DNA from: Numida meleagris
Taxonomy: Eukaryota; Chordata; Aves; Galliformes; Numididae
DNA length: 64,000 nucleotides
NCBI RefSeq assembly: GCF_002078875.1
Contig: NC_034421.1
Coordinates: forward strand, 15,333,218 to 15,397,217
Direction of reading: 5' to 3'
In this document: positions 49,502 to 61,800 of the stretch, piece by piece
Layout of the letters: each line of letters begins with the position of its first letter
How positions within the stretch are numbered: the first letter of the stretch is position 1
Translations under genes and position numbers: made by a program
The notes under the pieces: generated by a model
What the model was told of the DNA's origin: nothing
Databases searched by the model: none
Seen by the model: the letters and a program-made list of their open reading frames with translations, nothing else

Positions 49502-50420
49502 AGAAACTCTCTCTCCAGTCTCCTAAATGCAGGGAATATTTCCGTTTCCCAAGTGTCCTGTGAATGGAAGTGCGATGACAGCTCTTTTCCCCTGGCCCCA
49601 ATTGCTTTGGCTCCGTTGGAGCCCTCTGCTTCCCAGATCTCTGCAGGCAAGTTGGCAAAGCCTTCCGTCCTTCAGGCTGGGAGTAGTGATGAGGCCAAGT
49701 AGCCAGCAAGAGCCACGCTGTGCTGGGAGACAACATGAGCACAGCCCAGGGCTGCTTTAAGGACAAAAGGCACAAGCTACGGCTGCTCCAGACAGAAGTT
49801 AGTGGTGGCAACAAAGAACATTTGAACAATGCAATGTGTATTATTTTCTATTAATGTGGGCAAAACTCAATGAAATCTCATTTTCTGAGCTCTCCAACTC
49901 ATCCTGAACTCTCCAAGTCCTAACAGAAAGAAGATGACAAAGAGATATTCTTGTCTTAAAAATAGGTTTAAACTGATGACATACGGAACAGAATGATGGT
50001 TCCCCCCCAAGAATGTACTTAGAAAAAAAATCATTTCAGAGAAGTGAGAAGGTACAAGGAAACAATGAGGAGAGCTGGTCAGTGTGATGAGCACTGCCCA
50101 GCCCAACTTCTGACTGCCCTTAATGGCTCCAGTACACAAAAGTGTCTCTTCCCAGATCATTATTTCCTGGGAATGCCTCATGGGAGAAGAACCCTGCTTC
50201 AAACATGTAGAAGCATTGTTCTTTGTGTCCATGGGGACTCTGCCGATTCCTGCTGCCAGGAAAACACAAAACAAAACTCCCTTAGTCTTGAAAGTGGGGA
50301 ATGATGGAAGTCAGAGACAGTAAGAAATAACATGAGTATTCTTCATCCTTCAGAAGCACTATTCTCCTGTCCTTAGTTCTGATAAACCAGTGTAGAGAGA
50401 TGTCAGCTGAGCAAACCAAA

Positions 50421-50460
50421 ATCACAGAATCATAGAATCGCCAAGGCTGCAAATGGTGTA
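50421..50460 (-). mobile_element. CR1 3'-terminal fragment, antisense
   Basis: ATCACAGAATCATAGAATCG is the reverse complement of a CR1 terminus; only about 40 bases remain recognisable. Confidence 0.6.
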
Positions 50461-51681
50461 GAGAGAAGGATTTTGAATGGAAGCTGAGGCTCATTCTTCG
50501 TTGTGAAACTATGGTGTGAATGTCTTTAATTTTAACAATTCGTATGGCTAATGAAGGTCCTGATGCTGTGACTTACCAGGCAAATAAATGGTCATGTAAA
50601 CAAGCACTCTAAATTTACTGTCTGTTATAGTTACAACTCTTTCCTGAGTGAGCATCCATCCCAAAAATTGCAGACTATTTACACCAAATTGAATTCACAG
50701 TTTGAGTTTAGTTCTGAAGGGAAGGAGAACTAGACTCAGAAAAGTGCTGTGCTGCGGAGGCCAGAGGAGGCAGATTTCTCAGCCGGCACTTGTATTAAAT
50801 TCCAAAGGCTATGCAAATTCTGTGAAGAAGTATTCCTACACATTAATTTTAATTGCAGGAGATGCTGTCCTGAAATGAAATGTTCCCAAGAGTCTGATGC
50901 GTCAGATTCCTGCACTTCCTCAGCTCTCCCTTACTCTACTTCCAGTAAATTCTGCCTGTTCCCAACGCATCACACTACTGAGGGGATCTGAGAGCAGTTT
51001 AGAGTAATAACCCTCAGGTTAATTTGATATTCTTTCTGAAGGAAAGCTGAGCTGGCTTCCTGGATGCCTGCAGGTGAGTGGGTCCCCAGCACAGGTGTGG
51101 TTTGTGGACATGACATCTGACCTTGAATATCTGAATAGTATCTTTCTTTCTGGAAATCCTCACTCCATCAACTGAAAGGTTACAAGTATCCAAGGACTTA
51201 CGAGACCAAACTGAGCACTAACCTAAGCAATGAGCACTTCAGCACATCTCAGACGTTGCACCTGCGTACCCGATGTGCCCAAGCTACATTTCCAGGGGTG
51301 AAAAAGCTCTCCTTACATTGCTGCAGTGATATGATCTGCTCCAAGGGAAGTGTCACAGTAGCGAGTTTAAGAAAGAATAAGTCATCCAATGTATCCTAGT
51401 AATGCAAATTTGCTCCTATAACACAGTTAGATCTCATTTATGGCCCCACTGCCTATCGGTCAGAGCTGATGCCAGTAACATTCATCTTTTATCCACACAC
51501 AGAATGTCACTTATCTGATCATACCTATACTTTCAGTTTCAATAATACAAATTACAGGAGGGACGTGCAAGACCTGCACCTGATACTAATTTTTCTAATT
51601 ATCCAAATGTTCTAGCTTACAAGAACTTGTCAGAAGAATCAGGGGCCTTTATATTGCCTTTTTGCCTTCTTATTTATCATT

Positions 51682-51946
51682 NNNNNNNNNNNNNNNNNNN
51701 NNNNNNNNNNNNNNNNNNNNNNNNNNNNNNNNNNNNNNNNNNNNNNNNNNNNNNNNNNNNNNNNNNNNNNNNNNNNNNNNNNNNNNNNNNNNNNNNNNNN
51801 NNNNNNNNNNNNNNNNNNNNNNNNNNNNNNNNNNNNNNNNNNNNNNNNNNNNNNNNNNNNNNNNNNNNNNNNNNNNNNNNNNNNNNNNNNNNNNNNNNNN
51901 NNNNNNNNNNNNNNNNNNNNNNNNNNNNNNNNNNNNNNNNNNNNNN
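51682..51946. other. Assembly gap of 265 N
   Basis: Unsequenced stretch; frames running through it are meaningless. Confidence 0.99.
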
Positions 51947-52631
51947 TTCTTCCAGACATCAGTAATCAAGTAAAGCAGCTCGGCTGCTCATGTCCTGGCA
52001 AAGGGGAACATAGTGAAAGGGCTCTTCTGAAGAATTCCCTCTACTCTAGATGTTTGGGTCATCTCTGTGAAGCCTTCATTTACATCTTTAAATATGTTCT
52101 AAACCTGGAGAAACTCAGTCCTCCAGTTCTAAGGTTGTTTTTTTTTTCAGTGTTAAGAGCACAAAGTGAGTCACTGAGCCATGTAAGCTCAAGATCAGAT
52201 GGAGAGCTCCTTCCCAGAGCAGTGACAGCACTGCTGCTCAGGGACTGGTCCAACCGGCGGCCAGCCCCGCGCTGAGCAGTCAGGCTGTGCCCAGAGCCAA
52301 CGTGTCTGTCCTCTCTGATGTCACACTGGCCTCATTAGTAATCTCAGAGATTGATCTGATAATTGCAATCAGATCCAGCTGTTCAAAAACATAGTAATGA
52401 CTGCTGTTTTAAAAAAAGTATGTACTGTATTTCAGCTAATTTTTATGATATTTGAAGTAGAAACCACCCCCGTTCATTTCATGAAAACTAAGAAAAGACT
52501 ATGGTTTTTGATGACCATTTTTAATTAATCTTAACTTACTTATAGATCTTCTGAAACCTAATTCTCTTCTCAAGAAAGGTTGTCCCTGTGGTGTCTGCGC
52601 AGTCACTCTGACACACAGCCAGTTCTGTTTG

Positions 52632-52730
52632 AGCTGTAGGGGCCGAAGGCAGGGCTGGGCAGATGGCTGGACTAGATCATCTTAGTGGTCTTTCCCAACC
52701 TTAATGACTCTGTGATTCCATGATTCTATG
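52632..52730 (+). mobile_element. CR1 3'-terminal fragment, sense
   Basis: GGCTGGACTAGATCATCTTAGTGGTC then TTTCCCAACCTTAATGACTC and the repeated ATTCCATGATTCTATG end typical of avian CR1, followed by an A run. Confidence 0.8.
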
Positions 52731-53365
52731 AAAAAAAAAGATATGACCCCAAATTAGTGGATGCAGTGGTTTCTTTTTTTTTTTTTTTTTAAATGTTTGC
52801 TTTGATCTCTGTGCTTCCTGTGTATTGTGTATATCAAAAGTCTAAGAATCCATCTTTAGTACAAAATGATGATTATTAGTCTGACATGCAAGAGGGCCAG
52901 ATGAGGTACAACAAACTGTAGGAGAGAGGAAACTTAGCTCAATTGATCAGGCACCTGGGATATCTATGTCATTAAAACTGAAATTAAAATGTTACAAAAT
53001 GAGGAGTCAAGCTCCTGGAAATGGCAGGCTCCTGGTGCATGTGCTGTCTAGAATTCTTCCACGGAAATTCTGAAGCACATGTCCAAGGAGTATCAGTTAT
53101 TATTGTTTTACAGAACAGTTCTGGCAGTTCATTCTAGTGGAAGATTAGTTTTACATGCTGAGAACAGACTGTTCTCATGTGCTTGCTCCTCAATCTACAT
53201 AGTTCTGGGACGCAAGTTGTAGGCAAATCCAGAAAGTCCTCTTTGCAAGAGTTGTGGATTAGATTCTCATTAAAATCAGCAGCAAAATTCTCTGAGCCCA
53301 GTTTTATTTGGGGATAAACAAACAAACAAAAAGGCCCAATGGTAGCAGCAAGGTGATAACAGATC

Positions 53366-53506
53366 AAGGAGGAATGGCCTCAGGTTGCGTCAGGGGCGTT
53401 GTACTGAGCAACATGGTTCAGTGGGAAAGAGTGGTGGCAGGTGGATGGTTGGACTGCATGGTCTCAAAGGTCTTTTGCAGCCTCGGTGGTTCAGTGATTC
53501 TATGAA
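53366..53506 (+). mobile_element. CR1 3'-terminal fragment, sense
   Basis: Diverged CR1 tail with GGTTGGACTGCATGGTCTCAAAGGTC and a TTCAGTGATTCTATGAA terminus, about 0.2 kb from the end of DNAH3. Confidence 0.75.
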
Positions 53507-53677
53507 TTTTACTCACTTTTGTGTAGGGGGTGAGAACGGCCAAGGAAATGTAGGAAATTTGGGACTGTTTTAAAGCCAGCAGGAGCAAGTGGTATTTAAA
53601 AATAAACAAACAAATAAATAATAACAAATTAAAAAAAACCAACAACACAAAGAGCCATTGGGGAGCAAAGAGTATCT

Positions 53678-53683
53678 TTTAAT
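53678..53683 (-). terminator. DNAH3: Candidate polyadenylation signal of DNAH3
   Basis: ATTAAA on the minus strand 33 bases after the DNAH3 stop. It would give an unusually short 3' UTR of about 50-60 bases. Confidence 0.45.
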
Positions 53684-53715
53684 TACAAATGAAGAATGCA
53701 TCGACTTGCTTTGCC

Positions 53716-56700
53716 TCAGTCATCGAGCTGGCACAGCGCTGCCACACCTCGATTTATCCAGTGCTTCTGGGGCCTGTCTGAAGGGAGTTCGACAGAGAGA
53801 ACGTAGTTGGTTGAGTGGCCGGTAGTGGATAAGACGCCTCTTCTTGCGCTTGTCTTGTACACAGGGCATGAATAGATATTCATATGAAGAAATCTGGAAC
53901 TTTCTCCAGGTTTCAGCCAAATTATGGGCAAGGGATCATACAGGATTTTTGGAAGTGATTCCCCAATCACCGACGATTCTCGATCCCATCGAGCACCTTC
54001 CAAAAAAAGGCCTTTCACGTAAGCCCCATCTTCTGGCGTTTTCTCCATTGTGTTCTCCTGTTTCATTACCTGGAATGATGAAACCATTTGCTTTATTTTA
54101 TTTTTATTTGAAGTACACTAAATTCTGTAAGTGATAGTCTGAAATTACTGCTTCCAGTAAAATTTCATTTGAAAACTCCATTCCCTGCTGCCCCAGAACA
54201 TCTTTCAAACTGTTCAAGTAAAGCAAAATTCCTCCACACGTTCTTACCTCAAACTCAAATCCGATATGGTCAATTGGGATGGTGTATTTTCTGGCATAGT
54301 TTTGTAAAACACCTGTCAGAAAAGACTGAGTGAAGTAGAATCCTGACAGCCAAAAGACCGTGGGTGGCCCATTGATGACCCAATCCTGAATATAGAGGAA
54401 AAAAAGGAAACAGAAGAAAAAAATACACTTTGTGGCTTTGCTGTCCAAATTCACAAGAAAGAGACATCTTTTCAGATGCAAACACCACTGTAAGACCCAA
54501 CCCTTGACTGGACCCTCTGAACATTGCCACTCATTATGTAATCTTTTTTTTTTTTTTTTTTCCAACAATATACCTTATTTTACAGTCTTTTAAACACCGA
54601 TTTCCTAACACGAAAAAAGGCCAGATTATCTTACATGGTATCTTTTTCTATCACTGTGAGGACAGCATATCACTACAGACAACACATAAAAACCCAGCAG
54701 AGGAAATAACTCCTGTACAAAGACGTCAGTGTCTTTTCTGGAAATCAGGAAGGCAGCAGGAGAAACAAGGCAAGGACAGAAGATACACACACAGCTCCAA
54801 GTCATTTGGTGACAAAATAAATTTAAGAAGCCTGTATGGGGCTCAAATGCAGCAAACATGAAGTTCTGCTGCTTTATACAAATCTTCCAGGCTGCTCTGT
54901 TTAGCTTTCTCCTCCTGTGACCTGCGTGGAATTCTGCCACATCTCACCATCTCAGCTATTTAAGGTATAGCTGAAACGTTAAGTAATTTAAACAGCGTGC
55001 TAAGAATGTGAGGAAAATAATGGAAGACAGAGCATAGAATCAAACAGTTCGTTCAAAAAGCGTGTGGAAGCAGTGCCACTGCTTACTGAACTTGAAAGGG
55101 ATTTACAGTCACACACAGAGCATGTAACAGTGCCTGCTGTGCACTGTGGGATTGTTTGTAACTGCTCTTACTCCTGGTCAGTGCCCTTTGAGCAGGGCAG
55201 TCATTAAGGCAGCAATGCAAAATAAAACACATTTTCTAGAAGAAGAAAAATGAAAACTAGCAAATGCTGCACTGGAGTGGCACAAAGGATGTACTCCTGG
55301 ACTCACCCTGCAGAGTAGTGCTATTCATGCAGGGCATACTGGGCACAACAGCTCCCAGCCCAGAGCCTTAGTACTTAGTACAGAGCCCCAGGTACTGCTG
55401 AGTCAGGACAGCACCAACAGACATTTCACCTGCTCACCTTCCAACCTGCCCCTCTTCAGACCTGTTGGTCTCAGGTTAGCGTACCTGGAAGAAGCCCAAA
55501 CGACAGAGCAGATCGGACACGTAGCTCCCCAGAGGCTTCAGCGATGGATAGGATTTGACAGCCCACATTGATGGTACTTTTCCAATTAGCATGCTGTTGA
55601 AAACATCTTCAAGCTCAGATGACATCAACACTTGGCCCTTGATGGCTTTGCCAATATTAACAAGGCTGCTTCGAACCACCTCAGTAAGCCTTCAGATAAA
55701 ACAGGAATTGTCACCTCATCATTTACTTACTTTTTTTTCCCTGGCTATAGAACTTCAGCTTGAACAAAGGGCTGAACAAAGCTGGGGAACATCCTGTCAG
55801 AAAGTCTTTATCCCACATACAGTAATCAGAACTTATTTACCTTGGGAAAAGCAAACACACATACAGAAGTGAAAGGCAGTGAAAAATCCTGAGCTAGGTG
55901 GGGGAAAGAAGTGAGAAGAGCTTCAAGGCTCTGACAGCAGCTACTGTAGCGTGCTGGGAACAGAGGAGCCTGGGCATGACTTAGAATGAAGCAGGCAGCC
56001 CCATCTCAGCACAACAAATTCAAATCTGATTGAAGTTCATGCTACAAGAATGTGGGCACTATTTTTAAATTTAGGCAGTTAGCTGCCACTTTCACATTTT
56101 TTTTAAATAATGTTGAGACAAAGCATCATCTGTCATCTTAAGAAGCATGTACTGTGAGAGGCTTTTAACTGTTTAAAGTTTGTCAGCTGCTAGCAGTGTC
56201 TCATACAAGCATTCCTGAGTGTCAGCAGTGCTGCACAACACACGGCGCCGTACCTGTTGAATCGAATCAGCTCCTGCCTCAGGACTGTATTCATGGACTC
56301 TTCATAAAGTACTGGGTACATCTTCATCACCTCCTCAATGTCAAAGTCACCTGGTAATTTGGATAGGATGTCCTGTGCCAAATCTTCAACAGTTTTCTGA
56401 AATCACAAATTTGCAGTAAATGAGAACTTTTTTTTTTGTCCCCCTACTTCTATTCAATTCCTCAAAACACAGTGTTTGAGAACTTTGCATTTGTGCTGTA
56501 TAAACACATAGGTAATGCTTACATGATCTTACTTTCTTGTACATCAGCCTGTCTGTCTCCATATGTGCCTGCAGCTCATTTTCTCACTGATTTTAAATGT
56601 ATTAACAATTGAAATTTAATTTACAAAAAGGTTTTAGGCAACTGTGAGGCAGCAGGGCAGACAGGCACAACCCTCCTACTGCTGTAATGAAGGAAAAGCA

Positions 56701-58843
56701 AAGGTATGCAGGAAGAAATGAGACGCAGTCAACAGAAGCATCCCAGCCATGAGAGCAGCTTTTCTTGTAACACATTAGACATCAGAACGCAATCACTGCA
56801 CACCCTCACAAGAAATGAGGCTCCATTGTTTCCTTTCTCACTAATCCACATGTATATACAATACAGAATATCCCATCTGAGTGGCGTGAAAGATCATTTA
56901 CCTGTGGCAAAGGGGCATGGACTGGGCCAGAGCAACCTGGGCTGCCAGGACAAGGGAAGGAAAGCAACGCCCAGCACCTTCACCTACAGGTCCCATGGAA
57001 GGGCCGACAACAGCGAGGTTTGGGTTTGAGCGGTTCTGCTACGCCAAACTGGTCCCTTCCTTTGTTCCACACAAGTCACACAGTTTTAAGTTTGAGACTG
57101 CAGGAACCGAAGCAGTCAGGGGGAAGAAAAAAATCATACCTCAGAAACTGAGCATTCAACAAACAATAACACAGTAGTGAAAGTGCCATTAAAGCACAGG
57201 CTTCATGAGGAAGAAGGCCTTCATCTCCAGTTAGGCTTATACTGCGTGCCTGGTGGCTGACAGGCTTGGTATTTCCTGGCTCTCCAGAGCCTGCCCCGCA
57301 GTGAGAATGGCAGGGACGGTCACACAACCACTGCTGGATGAAGCCAGGCCAGAGCAAGACCCTCCACCGCTGAAATTGGCAGACTGGAATCAGTGTCCTG
57401 CTGTAGACGTGCCTTGGGATGGATGTAGTTGGAGGTTCTTCACCAGCTGTGCTTGTAAACTGGGCTCTAACTACAATCCATGACTGAAATCAAGCACTTC
57501 ACCGTTGTTTTAAAATGTGACAGATGACAGAAACTTTTCCCCTCAAACCTCATATTCTACTCAACCAGGTGGGCTGTGTAGTATACAACCACATAACCCT
57601 CAGTATACCCATCTGAATCCAGGTTCTTCCAGACCATATCTCTACAAACCCACCCCCTCTTCCCTACACACCTATGTAACACTCATGTTCTGGGAGGCGT
57701 AGGATTACTCTGGGACGTGGGGCACATGAGGCACAGGCACCTTACCAGGCTGCAGGCTGATCATTCCCCCTCTGTTACCTGCGGGGACCTGCCACCTCCC
57801 CCTGCTTCTCTAGGCAAAGTCAGGAGCACTCCGCTGAAAAGCTGGTTCGTCTCCTGGGTATCCTTAGTGATGTCTGCGTTCTCATGAAGACCAAAGACCT
57901 CAGGGTGTGTAACACTTGGTAAGCTTCTTAGGTATTCAATGTAAGACTATAAAAGAAACATTTAAATAACAGAAATCAGGCAGTGATACATTCATAAATG
58001 ATCAGTAAATCCAACTTGGTTAGAACTTCCCCATGCAGAATCACAGATGTAAGCTCCCAGCTAAATCATTCAGGAATTGACTTTTCCAGTCCACAGACAT
58101 AAATACAGCAGTTTCGAATGGTTCAAAGACTCACTGAGTCCTTACTACCCTCATGTAAGTAGCAACAGAAAGAAATGCACTAAAAAGTAAATGCAAAGAG
58201 TGCTTAACCCTTACAACTGCAGGCTAAACAACTGCGTTCCGATCACACCTATTGGTGAACTCTGAGACACCAGCAGAAGGGAAAAAGGGGCCAAACATGG
58301 AATACATGCCTGCCTTTCTACACTCTCTCTGTGATCACTGCTATCAAGGCAAAAGTGGTTCCAAGAGGGTACCAAATTACCCTGTAAAATCCTGAAGCCT
58401 TACTCCTCTCATCTTTTCAGAAGCGTGCTGGGAATCTGCACAGTAGTTGCTCTCTGCAACAACTTGATCAGAATACTGGAAGATAATCTATATCACTCCA
58501 TCTCCACTGCTGTGTGTTAGACATTCGGTACAGAATTCGTACTTCATAGATGCAGTCTGGCATAGCTTTGCAATATCATGTTTTTATTTCCTGTTTATTT
58601 ATTTATTGTATTCAGGGTATCGAAGTGCAGTGTAGATGAACTTTTTCCCAACAATTAAAGGGAGAATTTACATTTACTGTCTCCTCACCTCATACGGACC
58701 ATGTGGTGGGATATAGTAGTCATTTCCCGGTGCAAGCATGTACTTGTCCTGCTCTATATCCTTGTTGTAGACCGTAGACAGAAGCGACAGGAGTAGCCGC
58801 CTGTCTTTATCGTCTGTTACTCTCCCCCCATAGTTACATTCCC
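53716..58843 (-). CDS. DNAH3: DNAH3 C-terminal lid and dynein C-terminal domain exons
   Basis: Six exons. 58843-58689: [16 protein letters not shown]. 57946-57779: [15 protein letters not shown] then a glycine-rich loop. 56396-56254: [20 protein letters not shown]. 55689-55485: [20 protein letters not shown] and [12 protein letters not shown]. 54385-54248: [20 protein letters not shown]. 54069-53716: [27 protein letters not shown] and [16 protein letters not shown]. These are the standard order and motifs of the dynein C-terminal domain. Confidence 0.94.
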
Positions 58844-61800
58844 CTGGGAAAGGACAAAGAAAACCAGAATGAAAAGATTAAATTTAATAACAAATTGTTT
58901 TACACTAATGTATACCTCCAGTAAGTTGAAATCCTGAAGCTCCAGATCCTCAAAAGTTTTTAGGTACCATGGAATCAACAGAATTACGGTACCTAAAAAC
59001 TTTGGATTCAATGGAATTATGCACTTTAACATCTTTGGGACTATGGGCCCAATCTGTGCGCCTCGATGGTAACATTTATAACACTGAGTTGGTTTGAGAA
59101 ACTGCTGCTTATGTTGCAGTGAATAATGACATGTTTCTAGTGACATCTGTTTTGCTTTAGGAATTTCTAGAACTGTCAAAATCTGAGCGGTGCTATATTG
59201 CTGATCCTTGTCTTGTTCCTTTCATGCAAACTCAGAGCTGATTATGCATGAGTACAGTAGAAAGGGGATCATCAATACACAGAATGGGTGGGAGAGACTT
59301 CAGTAATGAAGAATCAATGAGGGGAGGTTTGCACTGATATAAAGTAGAGGAAACAGCTAAAAGCTCACAGTTATTACTTTAATCCTGACTCCCTACATTA
59401 TTTTTCATAAAGCTAGTTGTAACAATTGCAAAAAACAGGAATTATCTTTATCAGGTTGACAAAGGAGATATCAACAAGCTGTTACCTTTCTGGAGAAAGC
59501 CAACTGTCTCAGCACAAAGTTACTTACCCAGGTCAATGCCTACTCCTTTAAACTGAGAGGACTACCACATCCTACCCTACAGCCAACCACCAGTGCTTTT
59601 CATGTCAGGATCTGACCAGTGGCAGTGAAGCACAGGCCACTGACTTCTTGATTTGACACATGAAGTGAAGACCAGGAGGTCTGCTGGACCAGCAGTAACT
59701 CTGCAGCTACACATAAGCCAAGACAGCAGTCAAATCTGAAAGTCTGGGATCCACCTTGCCATCAATGTGGAAGGCCAAGAAAGTAAACCTGAATGAAACC
59801 CACTACATTTATCAAGCACTCATCAGTTTATCACAGCTAGGTACTTTCAGCTGGTACAAAGTCAAAATATGTTAAAGGGTGCAACGCCTATACCTGTTAG
59901 ATATGTCAGAGCTTCAAAAGGAACTTCTTCATACTCATTCAAAAACATGTGGATCTGCTGCATACTGATCCTGAGGTCAGACTCGTTGAACTCATATGGA
60001 ATATTCCAACCTGTTCAATTCAGGAAAGATACAGGAGGTGAATGAATGGTGCACTGTGCTGATAACCACGCTTTGGAAATGGCGGAATTGGTAAAACACT
60101 GCTACTGTAGAGCTGAAGATCACAATTTCCAGACAACAGCAAGGTAAAGCCCCGGCATTTACTTGAACAATAAACAGCCTGGTGAGAATTACCATTCTGT
60201 AATAATTTGTATCCCAAGACTCCCAACACTCTGCACAAGTAAAACATCAGCACAGATATCTGGCACCGCTCACTCCTGAAACACTAAGTTTTACCTAAAG
60301 TAGAACAGAGATCTGTTTGTTACATTCAACTAATCTTCTGCTATCTGGAGACAACAAGAACAGGAGTTTAAATTAACTGACTGGTTTCTGTTTTTAAACA
60401 ATCTGCCCATCTATCCATGCAATAGTCAGAGCAGCAGTACAACAAAAAATTAACAAGCAGGAGCATGCTCAAGGTAAGGGAATCCTCCAGAAAACGTAGG
60501 CCCAGCACAAACCAACAAATAGGTTAATTTCTGAACTATCCTTCTCAGGATAGCTCTTGCCCAGGATGCAGTTGGCTTTCTGGGCTCACGTCCAGTTCTT
60601 CGTCCACCAGAACCCCCACGTCATCCTCTGCAGGGCTCCTTCTCCCAGTCTGCACACACCTGGGATTCCCCGACCCAAGTACAACACCCCACACTGGGCC
60701 TTGCTGAACTTCATTAGGTTCTCGTGTGCCCACTTCTCGAGCCTGCCAGCTCCCTCTGGATGTCTGGTCGTGTCTGTCCGTCAGACACAACCTTCCCTTG
60801 GTGAAGCCGTGCTTCACCCGCCCACCCCTCACGTGCCTTAGCATCTCCTCCAGGAGGATCTGCTCCATGGTCTTCCCTGGCACAGAGGTGATGCTCACCG
60901 GCCTGTAGTTCCCCGGGTCCTCCTTCCTCCCTGTCTTGTAAATGGCAGTGCTGGTTCCCTCTTTCCAGACCCTGGGGACCTTGCCTGACCGCCATGACAA
61001 CAGCATGTTAGTTTTGCCCTGAGAACATGGGATGAGGAATTAACTCTCCCCTGCTGAAAGCATTAAATTAGCCAGAAGTCTGTGTTTACTTTTAACAAAT
61101 ATTTGAACTTGTCCATTGTATTCAGGACCTTATCTGTGCTTTCTATAATAATACATAGTGGTGTTAATGCTACTTAGTAAATGAAAAAGTGAAGTAGTTT
61201 TATAAAAAGTCTCTTTCAACAAATGAATTTGTACTGCAAAAGATTAAGTGCTACCGTGCAGTTTACTGCATTTTATGGTTCTCATTGTCTCTTCATTGTA
61301 TCTTCACTGATAACAGCTTGTAAACTTCACTATGTTCAGTACAGTACAGATTGCACTCCTGCAATACTGCTAAAAACAACACTGCTTTTTAATAATAAAT
61401 AATGCATTTCAGAACTACCAACCTTTGTGAAACAATCTGGAAAATAATCTGAACCTTACCCAGTGGGCCAAAGTTTCTCCTTTCCTGCACAACAGCATGA
61501 AAAAAGCAAAGACCAAACAACAATTTTTGCCACATTTCTGGCTTTTGGCAACTGCTAAAGAATACGGCGTCAGAGATGGGGTCGTTGAGGTACGATCGAA
61601 GGAGGTTTGCTCTGACCCCTTTTGGAGGTTCATTTGTCATTTTGATGCCATTCTGGAGAATACTAACAGGAAATTCTGCTGATGGATAACTGGTTAACCA
61701 TAATCTGCAAAAAATCAAAAAGCCTGTTATTCAAAAATCATCCAATACTGACAACTCCCTAGTACCAATTTTCAGCAAACTAAGGGGTTTATTACTTGTT

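Larger units (their letters stand above)
48722..53677. other. Spacer between convergent LYRM1 and DNAH3
   Basis: Includes the LYRM1 3' UTR; no AATAAA is obvious close to the stop, and candidates lie at 50583-50588 (AATAAA) and 50794-50799 (ATTAAA). Also present are an exon-like frame at 49236-49501, CR1 tails at 50421, 52632 and 53366, and a 265-base N gap. The rest shows nothing recognisable. Confidence 0.55.

Noticed and set aside
51627..51973. Frames spanning 51.63-51.97 kb
   Set aside because: They are made mostly of the 265-base N gap.
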